Positions 10,531-20,584 of a stretch of DNA of 64,000 nucleotides are shown one piece after another. Every line of letters begins with the position of its first letter. Position 1 is the first letter of the stretch. Location: the NCBI GenBank assembly GCA_033064195.1, contig JARBJD010000260.1, positions 1-64,000 on the forward strand. The letters are read 5' to 3'. The stretch comes from Blattamonas nauphoetae. Lineage: Eukaryota > Preaxostyla > Oxymonadida. The notes under the pieces are model-generated. The model saw only the letters and a list, made by a program, of their open reading frames with translations, ran no database searches and was not told where the DNA came from. The translations under genes and the position numbers were made by a program.

Positions 10531-10904
10531 AAAGTGAATTTACCATCTCCTTCGTGGAGATAAACTCAAAATAGCTCGATAAAACGTCCGATCCGCTTAT
10601 TTCAGTCACTGACCTTACCTCCAATTCGAAGAGTTGAGGTCGATCGATCCCAGAAAAAGCCGGATTGGCCTTATCTACCAGAACCCTGGTGATAGTACTC
10701 CGAATTCGGAGTCGCAGCAGTTTTTACCATGCTGCTCCGCAAAGAAACAATTTGAAACTTTCTTCCCTAAAAACAGGGGGTTTTCTGAAGAGAGAAAGGA
10801 ACCAAGAATATCCTGGATCCTAAAATGAGGACCAGTATCAGGAAAAACAGTGACATGTGTTTTTGAACCATAAGAATCAAGAGCAAATAAATCGGCCAAA
10901 CATT
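10531..10904 (-). mobile_element. Transposase C-terminal fragment (GPHFR/HGK type), arm 1
   Basis: On the minus strand the frame reads SYGSKTHVTVFPDTGPHFR, then FFAEQHGKNCCDSEFGVLS, ending at a stop at about 10675. In another frame the reading resumes with ELEVRSVTEISGSDVLSSYF and ends near 10530. The D-x-GPHFR and HGK-x3-D-x2-FG blocks look like the second and third acidic segments of an RNase-H-fold transposase. The N-terminal part is missing: homology ends at 10904, exactly where the arm ends. Family placement is by pattern only. Confidence 0.5.
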
Positions 10905-11665
10905 TTCCGGAAAACACCTCTTCCACTGTCTGAAGTGGACTGTCGGTGTCTCTCCGGTCTCTGGCATGGCAACCGTGATGCATGGGCCTGTGGAAGGGGC
11001 GACACACAATTGGTCAGCGTTTGAGAGTGCATGGACAACACTCGGCCCACACTTCGAGTATGCAGTTTACATGGCGGACTCGGCCTACATCGCCGGTGCA
11101 CGCGAGCACAACGCAGTCATCAGATGGCATTGATAGAAAGATTCTTCGGCCGACTAAAGACAGTCTGTGCCATCCTATCTGGCAAATGGACGTTCAGCCG
11201 GGCAGAGCTCCCAGCAGTCTTTGCTGAATGCGTCTGTGTAACACACTATCACGTTTCAATCAATCCGTTAACTCAAGATGATGATGGAATTGAGCAGGCC
11301 GTGTACGACAATGCATTTATGGACTTGGAGGAGGCAGCCGAAGGACGACGAGAGGCGGACAGAAGGTATTGTCAATATCAGTGGCCACAGCGGAGTGGCG
11401 ACTGGTCTCCATTAAATTTTTGGCGATGGAGCTATCTGGAAGAGAGAGTCCATCCATGAGAACCGAAAACAAAGCCAGACCTTGAACGCATAATCAGTGA
11501 AAAGTTGAACAAAATCCCGTCAATACTGTTTGATCGAGCAATGACGAGTGTGTTGGCCAGGGCGAATGAGGTTGGTACTCGGTTCGGTCACTCAGCAGAA
11601 AGATCAGTCAAGAGATCGACCTTCCATTTCATGAATCCGTGTACGATTAAACAGTTTGGATCATG
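10905..11665 (+). mobile_element. PIF/Harbinger-like (DDE_Tnp_4) transposase remnant
   Basis: The reading begins at the arm boundary with FHCLKWTVGVSPVSGMATVM and GPVEGATHNWSAF, the conserved core of the DDE_Tnp_4 fold. It passes MADSAYIAGAREHNAVI, then shifts frame near 11125-11135 to IERFFGRLKTVCAILSGKW (last catalytic block, Glu in IERFFGRLK) and CVTHYHVSINPL. An in-frame TGA follows VHP near 11459, after which the same frame runs on (KPDLERIISEKLNKIPSI) to a stop near 11665. The N-terminal half, with the first Asp, is absent because the inverted arm begins there. This is a dead DNA transposon truncated at the duplication junction. Confidence 0.75.
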
Positions 11666-11857
11666 AGAAAAGTCTGGCAAAATTTTAGGATGAAGTTGGT
11701 CCTATCGCGATGATCTTATGAAAACGGATAGAGTGAGAGATGAATGATATCTCGGCGCGATTCCGAGAAATCCTCACAATACATCGTTTTGGTCATTTTT
11801 TCATCAGGGGCGATCACAGAAGTTTTGGCCATCTTGATTCCATACTCAAAATACAAT

Positions 11858-12311
11858 TCAGAAATTACAGAAACAACTAGAATACGGGAAATAACTTAAG
11901 TCCATCTGAAAGTTTCCACTTGAAAGAAGAACCATCACCCACCCGTAACTGGTAATCCGACAAACCAACATCGAAGAGAGAATCTCCACCAGGATCATCC
12001 TCATCATATTCTGGGTAAATCTCGATTTATGGCGGTGCAATGATTTTCTGCGCTTTGATGATGGCACTACAAACTCCGTCATTTCTCAAGGGCATCCTCC
12101 CCAACTTGGAAAAGAACCGAGGTGTGCCGAGCAGAACGCCTGTCCAGAGTTCTAACAAGATTGCGAGAATTGTGCCTATTTCAAGGTTTGTGTCTTGAAA
12201 TGTTGTCCCCGGTAGGACGGAACGAACTCTGTCGCATCCTGAGCATTTCCAAAAAGGATTTCTGTCTTTCCTTTGTTTTAATCGAGCTGGGATTCGGTAT
12301 TTACCACACAT
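11858..12311 (-). mobile_element. Second Merlin-like transposase fragment
   Basis: The frame 12311-12027 contains a zinc-ribbon end (WKCSGCDRVRSVLPGTTF) followed by a helical segment (ILAILLELWTGV), the order seen at the N-terminus of ISXO2/IS1595-type transposases. A shifted frame continues to about 11858 with acidic residues but no clear IDE motif. It is broken and incomplete. It is more diverged from the copy at 2132-2824 than a recent duplicate would be. Confidence 0.5.
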
Positions 12312-13082
12312 GTGATTGTTTGTGACATTTCATTGGATTTCAAGCGGAGATGGGGAGACATACTGGGTTTTTTCACTCTATATTTCCCTTGTCTCGCCCA
12401 CCTCTTCAACAACGTGTTCATCCACGTTCAAACGTCTTCTCCTCTGCATAAGAACTCGTTGAATACTCTTCTTGTCATATTCCATCCATTCTACGACCTT
12501 CAGGAGATAAAAATCTATTCCGAACAAAAACTCACAGTGAACGACAAATAGAAATGAACCAATTGAAAAGCACATCAATCTTGCGAAGGTGTAAAGGATG
12601 TTTTTTTCATTCCCTCACACACCAGTACACGGCGAGGACACATAGTTTTCGACACTTTTTGAGATAGTTTTTTTCCACGACTAGACGTCCTTTTTGTACC
12701 AAACATATTTTGCGATGAGAAAAACAAGTTTACTCGCATCACAACAAATGCCAAGCTTATTTTCCTGATTTTATAGTCAGAAAGGAGATTTCATTTCTAG
12801 ACGACAATCAACTCCGCACCGAAATACAAAATTCATTCAAAAGTCGACAGTCTGAAACAAAACACGAAATTGACCACTCTTGATACAGCTCGAAAATGTC
12901 CACAACACAGTCAGACAACTCTCCAGTTTTTTAGGTTTGATCAATCTCCTGGCTTTGCTTCACAGATCTTTGATCGATGAATGATACCATCGTGATCCCA
13001 TGTTTTGCCTTCTTTTTCCTCGTCTTTGTCGTTTCGAGATTAATTTAAGGCTTTTCCGATCTTGTCCACATCTGTCAATAAG
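12312..13082. other. Non-coding stretch, nothing recognised
   Basis: AT-rich, many T and A runs, only short unconvincing frames. No repeat ends were identified. Confidence 0.5.
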
Positions 13083-13121
13083 GTGGGTTAGTTTTTTTGA
13101 CATCATTCAGAAGTTCGAGTT
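13083..13121 (+). repeat. Dispersed ~40-bp motif, copy d (spacer)
   Basis: It reads GTGGGTTAGTTTTTTTGACA, then ATCATTCAGAAGTTCGAG. Same core as the copies in the arms, but outside the duplication, next to a mariner-like fragment. Confidence 0.6.
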
Positions 13122-13129
13122 CATCCATT

Positions 13130-13325
13130 CATGATCGATCGTTGATCGAATTGTGCTTCAACATGGGTTTGAACGCCACATGCGCCCATGTCTTCCTCAC
13201 GAACCGTCCCTCCCTCGTCATAAAATCCATCCAGACAAAAGTTGATGGGGTGGACCACAAAATCCAACTCTCATCATCTGTCAAAAATATGCACAATTCG
13301 TTCGCGAATGTGGGACCGGAATGTT
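13130..13325 (-). mobile_element. Mariner-like transposase fragment
   Basis: The minus strand reads ANELCIFLTDDESWILWSTP, then TWAHVAFKPMLKHN. LTDDESWI resembles the first catalytic block of mariner transposases (TGDEsWi). Only about 65 residues are legible and neither flank extends the match. It is a dead fragment with low certainty on the exact family. Confidence 0.45.
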
Positions 13326-13542
13326 GAGGAGTCTCTGTGAAATAAGGTCCTCCAAAGCGTCCCCAAAAATATTCACTAAGATACGTAGTCTCTCATACAA
13401 ACGGCTGCTTGCTGCAGAATCAGCTGTATGATGAAGCACAGTCTCTTTTCTTTTTCTCAGACTGCGGAACTCATTTCCACAACATACAACTCCTGCGTTA
13501 TTTCCTCTCCGATTTACCAACTCTAAATCAATCCTTATCAAC

Positions 13543-14091
13543 TTGTCTCATCTTGAACTTCGAACATACTTGGATCTTCAATTCGGTCTCTTGTCAGCCC
13601 CACGAACGTTCAGCGAGAACATGAAAGTTGCAGTTCGATGGATGAGAGAGGCTTTCTCTGCGACAATCATTTTCAATCTCGACGACTTGATGGTAGTCGA
13701 GAAGACAGCAGAAGCGTGTCGGTCGATGACAGCTCTGATAGCCAGCAAGTTGCAAGAACTCGGTGTCATTTTGGCGATGGAGAAGTGTGTACTGAACCCG
13801 GTACAGTCCCTCCCCTTCCTGGGATGGCTTGTCAACTCAGCACCCCAATCAATTTCCATCACCGAATCTCGACAGAAGAAGTTGCTCTCATCCATCAAGG
13901 AGATCTTGCGAGTTGCTCTGAGAAGAGAGCTGATAAAGACGAGGAGACTTGCTTGGTACTTGGGTGAACTCAACTTCCTCCGACTCTCAATTCCAGAATT
14001 GAAGAATCGTTTTCGAGATTATTGTATGATTGCGAGCTTCTCGCCTGTTCTGATGTGGTATGCATCAAGCTCCTTGATGATTTCACGGTAG
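13543..14091 (+). mobile_element. DIRS-type retroelement fossil, reverse transcriptase piece
   Basis: Part of a reverse transcriptase is legible: FGLLSAPRTFSENMKVAVRW, the active-site block FNLDDLMVV, then LGVILAMEKCVLNP with SLPFLGWLV and a helical connection. The LSAPRTF...DDLMVV...EKCVL..FLGW series is closest to the tyrosine-recombinase (DIRS/Ngaro) branch. Only this part of the element remains; no recombinase, RNase H or terminal repeats were recognised. It is a broken, old copy. Confidence 0.65.
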
Positions 14092-15153
14092 GAGTCACAA
14101 CGAATTGTTCCGTCTCCCCACACTGCCACTCTGCTCCTCTCACCGCACATTGTGCCCTCCCTCCCATTCAGCAGGAACACCCATTGATCGATTCTGAGAC
14201 AGTCTGTTCATTCTAAGTTCACTTTTCTCATGTGTGATTTAATAGATGTGTCATAAACCCTGTCCGTGTCAACAACCCGGAACCTGGGGTTGAAAGAAAC
14301 CATATTGGTCCAACTTAGAAAAAAAATGCAAAAATTTAGTATTTTTTATCTTGGCGAATCGGAGGAAACCTCAAAATACTGTATACAGCAGGATTACACA
14401 CATTTTTTCAGACTTTTTCAGCTCGTTTCTCCACAACCAGATATCCGTTTTAATACCAAAGAAAAAGCATTTTTATCGTGAGTATATCGAAAAAAGACTC
14501 ACCAAAAACATATTTTGTTTTCCCCGAAAGATAGTTGTCGAAAAAAATTACGTTTTTTCGTAACTGTCCAAATACCCAACTTTTTTTTGTCCAAATTTTT
14601 GAACAAAATTCTTTTCACGATAATCCGTTTCTGTGATAAGTTTAATCACAAATAATCTACAGGTTGTGGAGATATGATTTGGACCCCCGAAAGAAAAAGC
14701 CAAAACTGAAATTTATGGCAGGCCCTGATACCCGGAGAAGAAAATTTTACGGACGAATCAAAAAATCTATCAATTGTCTTTCCTCCTCTCGTTCTATTTC
14801 CCATTCAACTCTTTCCTGAATATACGTCCTTGGGACATCATTTCTGACTCACTCAGAGACAAGCGATCAGTTATCTTCTTTCATTGATTCAATTTCTGTT
14901 TGTTCGGAACATACTCGACGTCTTTCGTTGGACACTTCAGTTGGATTCAATTATTACGAATAAAAAAGGCAAAATTCAAAAAGTACAACGAGTTCTTTTT
15001 CTGTTGATCGTTCTGGAGCAACGCTTCGCTTCAAGTGCTCTGCATCTGGAACAAATTTGGTACTTTTCTTTTCCCGTGCTTCATCCAGATTTCGACACAG
15101 ATCGGTTGATAATGGTCGAACGATTCTGGTTTCATCTTCAAGAAACTTGGAGG
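14092..15153. other. Non-coding stretch, nothing recognised
   Basis: AT-rich with many poly-A and poly-T runs. Several short frames show no domain. It could be eroded retroelement or transposon sequence. Confidence 0.5.
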
Positions 15154-15744
15154 TTATGATCTCAACATGTTCTTCACCATTCGACCAATCTGTTCTTTCG
15201 ATTGTCTGATGTGTAACTCCTCCGATGTGAAGGGATGTACTCTGACGTTCGCTATTTGACAGATAAGTTGAGGTTGGTTTCGTCGTCCTTCCTTATTCCG
15301 GGAGCTTGAAGCGTGTCGCATCCTTCTGGATTCGCGCCTCCCATGCTTGCTTGATTTCGTGGAATGTTTGGCAAGTTTACGCAACCTACGACGGTCCGAC
15401 TTGTGATGGCGGTCACCAGACGTAGAATCCTGGGACGTTTCCGATGAGTCGGAGTCCGAGGGCGATGAGCTGTCTGTGTCGGGGGACTGGTGGGAAGCCT
15501 GTCGCTTCGTCTTCCTGATCGGTGCAGGAGAGGAGACTGGAGATCTTTGTGATCTAGCCGACTGTGAATGTGATGAATCGTGCGATGAGTGTCGATTTGG
15601 TTGCTTCCGTGGTGGAGAGAGGAGATCATAAAAGTCCGGGTCCGCGCTGTGCAATTCGATAATGATTTTCTTGAGTACATCAGGCGGTATCTTAAAGGAA
15701 GGAGATACGTCTGATTGTACGGTAACTTCGGCAGTAGTTGTCAT
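15154..15744 (-). CDS. Ser/Arg-rich hypothetical protein
   Basis: 196 residues. A short ordered start (FKIPPDVLKKIIIELHSADP) leads into a long Ser/His/Arg/Asp-rich disordered region (SSPSDSDSSETSQ; RRRLRKLAKHSTKSSKHGRR) and a short helical end (ELHIRQSKEQIGRMVKNMLR). Its codons are more GC-rich than its surroundings and the frame is open, which suggests real or recently real coding. The composition fits a nucleic-acid-binding protein, either an SR-type host protein or the structural protein of a retroelement, since a DIRS-type fossil lies nearby on the other strand. I cannot choose between these. Confidence 0.35.
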   Translation of the reverse strand: MTTTAEVTVQSDVSPSFKIPPDVLKKIIIELHSADPDFYDLLSPPRKQPNRHSSHDSSHSQSARSQRSPVSSPAPIRKTKRQASHQSPDTDSSSPSDSDSSETSQDSTSGDRHHKSDRRRLRKLAKHSTKSSKHGRRESRRMRHASSSRNKEGRRNQPQLICQIANVRVHPFTSEELHIRQSKEQIGRMVKNMLRS

Positions 15745-15831
15745 TTGTTGATGGTACCGTTGACTAACCCTTTATTCGTGACCACTTCTCAACCCTATTC
15801 TCACGGAGAGGAACCGAGGTTTGAGCAGCAC

Positions 15832-17055
15832 CTACTGGAAGGGCGGTGCTTCTCGATTGTCGCTCCCCTTCCAGTCCACAACAATCTCTGATGATTCCGA
15901 TTCGGCTGTTTTAACAACAAATGACGAAGTGGTCGTCTGACCAGCTCCGAACACGAGGCGACCTCGGTAGTAGTTCTTCCTTCTCAAGCTCGATTGGAAC
16001 AAAGACCTGATCGATGTCATTGTGGTGAGGGAGAATTCCCTTTCTTTCGTGATAGGAATCATGACCTTGTTTGGTGATAGCAAACAAAAGGAATAGGAGC
16101 GAAGAAGCGGTATTTCGAAAAAACGATGGAAGAGGCAGTCAATTGCGATCGAACCCATTTCTTTCCATCTGGATGGTGAATTGGATAGGTTTTGGCTGAT
16201 TGTGGAAATTGTTTGGATTAGTAGAGGAAGTACTTGTGCTATGTTGCATTCTCTTCTTCCAATCTGGTTTTTGAGGTGAAAGAGTGGTTGGAGAATTCTA
16301 AGGAGTTCACGGAGTTCTTTGAAGCATTGTTCCTCCACCTCTGAGTATGTATCAAATCCTGGAGAATGCCGTACGAACCGGGAAACTTGGAATGTTTCGT
16401 CGAGCCATCGAATTTGTGAAAAGGAGGGAGGTTTGGATCCTAATACGTCAGAAAGAGCAAAAGGAAAAGTCCCAGCGCAGGGTCGAAATGTTTCTAAAAG
16501 AACCGAGATATATGGAGCGAACTTTTATGTATCGTTTCATGCCACATCGAGGAGATGATTGTGGCAACTCCTCACAATAGGTTTTGGTAAAATCGGAGGA
16601 TGAGGCTGTTAGAGTGGGTCGATATCAGCAATCTCTCTGTGTTGCTCCTGAATTGAGTTCAAACCATTTTGAAGTGCATCAGCATTGTCTGCAACGAAAT
16701 CAAAGTGTCTTATCCCATGGTTTCTGCAAACATGAATGCATTCTTGTGCAAAGGACGAATAGAATTGAGTTGAGAGTTCTGTTTCCTGATAGAACTCGAT
16801 GAATGTCTTGTCTAATTCTGATGGGGCAAGTGCACGATAAGAGATGTGATGTTTCGTCGTCCACACATACAACAACTGTTCATATCGAGAGAACGGGGAC
16901 GTTGGATGGAGTTCATTCTGGAGTTGGCGAGGAGCGGACTTGAAGATGTGCTGGTGGTGAGGATCCCATTCTGAGCGCGGAGAAAATTGAAAACATCGTC
17001 CATTTAAAGAATCAACGTGTGTACAGAGAAGAAAGCGTCTATTTCTTAAAACCAT
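15832..17055 (-). mobile_element. Probable hAT-type transposase remnant
   Basis: Broken frames on the minus strand. The upper one (17055-16609) contains HFDFVADNADALQNGLNSIQ, like the second-Asp region of hAT transposases (sDnA..mqna). Further on, SQIRWLDETFQVSRFVRH resembles the conserved RW block. The lower frame (16340-15832) has ELLRILQPLFHLKNQIG and a segment ending FRFEIPLLRSY-like, matching the helical insertion and the step before the C-terminal dimer domain. Stops and frame changes between these blocks show a dead copy. Assignment rests on block order; hAT is the best guess, not certain. Confidence 0.4.
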
Positions 17056-17126
17056 TTTTTGACTTCACAGACATATAACAAAATAATGCCACCATCTATT
17101 TTGATCTGACCCATATTTTACACACT

Positions 17127-17184
17127 CCCGGTCACTGACCGTCAGTCCTTTTTTGGTAAAAAGTGACCGGTCACCACCGGTCAG
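17127..17184. repeat. CCGGTCA palindrome cluster
   Basis: It contains a perfect 12-bp palindrome GTGACCGGTCAC (17163-17174) plus further copies of CCGGTCA/TGACCG on both sides. It lies just upstream of the probable hAT remnant and could be part of its end, or an unrelated protein-binding site. Confidence 0.55.
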
Positions 17185-18983
17185 GCCAGAATTCTTCTCT
17201 TCAAACTCCATACCGACTATCAAGCAGTCCCTCTAATCCGAGCACTGGATAGTCGTAGGGAACTTACACAAATCAGGCAGATGGTACAAGTTCATTGTTG
17301 CAGTCTGCTTCTTTTTTCTTTCATTCTTTTTCTATTTAGATAAATACACTTCACTTTTATCATCTTTAGCTCATTTGTTTCGTGAAATGAGATGCAAAGA
17401 TGATAGGGGAAAGTTAATGTAGTGTGTCTCCCAAGCAGGGATCGAAAAGTTCAACGTGCATGGATCGCTTCGATTGTCTTGATTGAACCAACGTATTCCA
17501 CCAAATAAGGGCGTAGAAGTCGTGATGGAAGTGAAATCGGTCTGCTAAAGAATAATAGTGAAGAAAAATGAACCTGGTTTGAGAATCGCTGTTTTATCAG
17601 TTAACTGCACGTAAATCATAGCAAGATTGAAGCATACACATGTTAAAGTTGAGTGTGTTGATATTTGTTCTTCGAAATCGAGGTCAGGTGGATTTCTGCA
17701 ACACTATTTGTGAAAGAGATCAATCAAGACATTCTATGATCGAAACGCTTGCATACAGCCTCTGAATGGCGGTTAGAGATGAAAATAGAAAAATATGTTC
17801 GTTGTGTGCTCTATTCGCGAGCAGATCTCAAAGAAAACAGACCCAAATTGAGATCGTTTCAATTTACGGAGATTTGACGTTAAGTCAAATGCTCAGAACA
17901 CAATCTGTTTGATAAGATGTCGAAATCAATCAAATCCACAATTGAATCATCGAATCACTTTCATTCTCGAGATCAAGGACTCTGCCCATAAGCAACTGAA
18001 ATGCCCCTCAAAAGCGAAAACCACAGAAAAGTTCTGTGAAATTATGAAATGAAGAAAACACCAAGAACACTCAAGACGATGATTTATCAAAATCCAGACA
18101 CTCCTTGTACACAAATCGCGCACTTCAACGTGAAATCAACGTACGCTCAACGCGAGACCAACGGGAGAAAGACCACCCGTGGCGGGTTTCGAACCCTGCT
18201 CCCAAGTATTGTCGCTTGGGGAGACACAAGCAGCCGGATTCGACGTCGAGGAGGTGACATACTACTATGTCTGCTCCTGATTCGACACAATCGGTGGGAG
18301 GCCACGAAATCCCACTCGACGTCGACCAGCCTCAAAGCAGGTTGCCTCTTTTTTCTCCTCATTTTCTGTCCAGACAATCAATATTAGAGAAGACACTGAA
18401 ACAATGAAGGCCAATGAGGAGAATACTTCACCAAGTTGTGAGAATCAAGTCAGAAAGTCTCAAAAGGGGACAAAAAACAGTTGAATCATCCTTTCTCTTT
18501 TTTTTCCATTCTAAATATCATACAACCATCAATCCTTGAATCCATCGACGATGATGATGATATCACATTCCTCCTCACTCCTTCTCGTCCTTCATCCGAA
18601 TCAATCCCAAATCAGTCTTCTGTCAATAGAGTGCCAAAACAAAACACAAAAGAAGAAATCCGACTTCTAGAAACAACCAAAAAATCCTCAAAAAACCAAC
18701 AAAACGAACATACCTCTGCTCCATATATGAGCGGGGGATATCCATTCAAAAAAGATACAACCAAATAACTATTAGAAAAAAAAAAGTAATTAAAAACAAT
18801 AGAAAATCACAAAAGAAATGCAGAAACACAAAGAAATTATTTCGCTTACTGCACATCACACCTCGACGAAGTCGGACACGATTTTTATTCACAGACACAA
18901 GTTTCTCATCTCTGCATTACCTGTTTCACCTCACAGAGTTCTGTTGTCACCAAAACATTTCACAACTGTATGTCCCATGTTCT
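17185..18983. other. Non-coding stretch, nothing secure
   Basis: No convincing gene. A tRNA-like shape on the minus strand around 18180-18235 (T-loop-like GGTTCGAAACC beside a CCCAAG/CTTGGG stem) lacks a pairing acceptor stem. The 95-codon frame at 18481-18768 is low-complexity and unsupported. Confidence 0.5.
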
Positions 18984-19375
18984 TTGTCACGATCATCATT
19001 TTGTTCGGAATGTTTGGCCGATTTGTTTGCTCTTGATTCTTATGGTTCAAAAACACATGTCACTGTTTTTACTGATACTGGTCCTCATTTTAGGATCCAG
19101 GATATTCTTGGTTCCTTTCTCTCTTCAGAAAACCCCCTGTTTTTAGGGAAGAAAGTTTCAAATTGTTTCTTTGCGGAGCAGCATGGTAAAAACTGCTGCG
19201 ACTCCGAATTCGGAGTACTATCACCAGGGTTCTGGTAGATAAGGCCAATCCGGCTTTTTCTGGGATCGATCGACCTCAACTCTTCGAATTGGAGGTAAGG
19301 TCAGTGACTGAAATAAGCGGATCGGACGTTTTATCGAGCTATTTTGAGTTTATCTCCACGAAGGAGATGGTAAAT
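18984..19375 (+). mobile_element. Transposase C-terminal fragment (GPHFR/HGK type), arm 2
   Basis: Mirror of the arm 1 fragment. The frame 18984-19238 reads SYGSKTHVTVFTDTGPHFR, then FFAEQHGKNCCDSEFGVLS and a stop after SPGFW. A second frame (ELEVRSVTEISGSDVLSSYF) ends near 19375. Homology with arm 1 stops at about 19009, so the N-terminal reading beyond that point is unrelated in the two arms. One residue differs (Thr versus Pro before DTGPHFR). Confidence 0.5.
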
Positions 19376-20362
19376 TCACTTTAAAACTCAGTTTTATTAC
19401 ACTTTTGTCAAAAGTGACTTTTTATGGGTGAAAATTCATAAAAGCAGGGATCAATTGAGATGGCTCCGATGGGATCGGTACCAAAACCCTGTCTATCACA
19501 TTTTGTTTCCAATCACCTCACTGAACCAATCCGCTCCTCGGATGACCTTATTGCTTTTTCACTTCACATCTCACTCAATTGAACGGGAATGAACAGAATA
19601 CTGTTCATTCCTTCCATAGGTTTGTCTCTTTTTCTTCTTCACATTTCTCTCATTTTAAGTCATGCTGTTTTCCCAGACAGTCACTCTTCTTTTCGGGTCA
19701 GTATCACCGGTCTCAAGGAATACCTTGGGTTTTTACGTTCAGATTCATCTTTGACCGGTGCCCCAGTTTGTGTTAAATCATCATCCTTTTCATTTCTCTT
19801 ACGTTTTCATGAGAAAGAGTTGAGTTCACCTTTTCAGTCTCTAACCTCTGTTCGTTAACCTTTTCACACAAATTCAGTTTCATCTTCTCCAACTTCTCAA
19901 ACTATTCATTCTTCTCCAAATACTCATATTATTGATGCTTTCCCGAATTCTTCTTTTCATCATTGCTCTCATCATTCAACTGTTAATCATTGTTCTCCAA
20001 ATTCTCCAACAATGTCTTCTCCTCCTTTTTCCCCAATTCTTCACTGTTCTAATTCATTTTTCAGCTTCAGCCTTTACAACACATCCAAGGCCAGCAGCAG
20101 CCTCCCTCGTCCCTCACTGTTCACCATCACCTTCCCTCGTCCACCACTGCTCTCCCTTTTTATCTCTTGCTCCTAAATCTCACTCCTCGACGCTTCACTC
20201 AACTCTACTTTCTTCCCTCTCATCGCCCTCACACTCTTTCGCTCTCCAATGTCCTCCATCGTCATCTTTCGTCCTCCACTCACCTCCCTCGTCCCACCAA
20301 TGTCCTCTCTCGTCATCTCTCATTCTCCGCTCATCCTCCTCATCCCTCATCTCACCTCAAAT
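19376..20362. other. Arm 2 spacer with pyrimidine-rich tract
   Basis: No gene recognised. The plus strand at about 20080-20360 is pyrimidine-rich (CTCGTCC, TCCTCC words), mirror of 9550-9830. The open frame 19932-20435 is Ser/His/Pro-rich and I attribute it to composition. Confidence 0.5.
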
Positions 20363-20584
20363 ATGGGTGAGAATTTTTGATATCATAAAAAAGTTCGAAT
20401 CCCCTTCTTCGAATCTCGTCTCATCACACAGCTGAGACAAACAGTGTCCATTCTCAAAGACTCGTTGGAGACACCATTCGATGTCATAATCGATTAATTA
20501 GATGAAATACTGACAAGACGGATTATTCTCGTTTTCTGATTCGGATTCTCGAAATTGTATATGATCTCAAAAATTCTCACCCAT
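20363..20584. repeat. Inverted pair of the ~40-bp motif (arm 2)
   Basis: Mirror of 9325-9546: a plus copy at 20363-20402 faces a minus copy at 20584-20543. A further single copy (mirror of copy a) lies at 20938-20976 on the minus strand, beside the Tc1 end. Confidence 0.6.

Larger units (their letters stand above)
3277..10904. repeat. Arm 1 of large inverted duplication (partner 19009-26636)
   Basis: The whole stretch is present in reverse complement at 19009-26636. Paired positions sum to about 29905-29913 throughout; for example vWA starts at 7190 and 22715, and vWA ends at 5697 and 24208. Arm length is about 7628 bp. It contains the RING gene copy, vWA copy, a Tc1 remnant, spacer DNA and a transposase fragment. 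From about 6.1 kb inward, nearly all differences I found are one-base changes in homopolymer length. Outward, base substitutions and short indels build up. Confidence 0.95.

Noticed and set aside
18481-18768. 95-codon frame rich in Ser, Asn and Lys
   Set aside because: Low-complexity, AT-rich and without homology or neighbours that support it.
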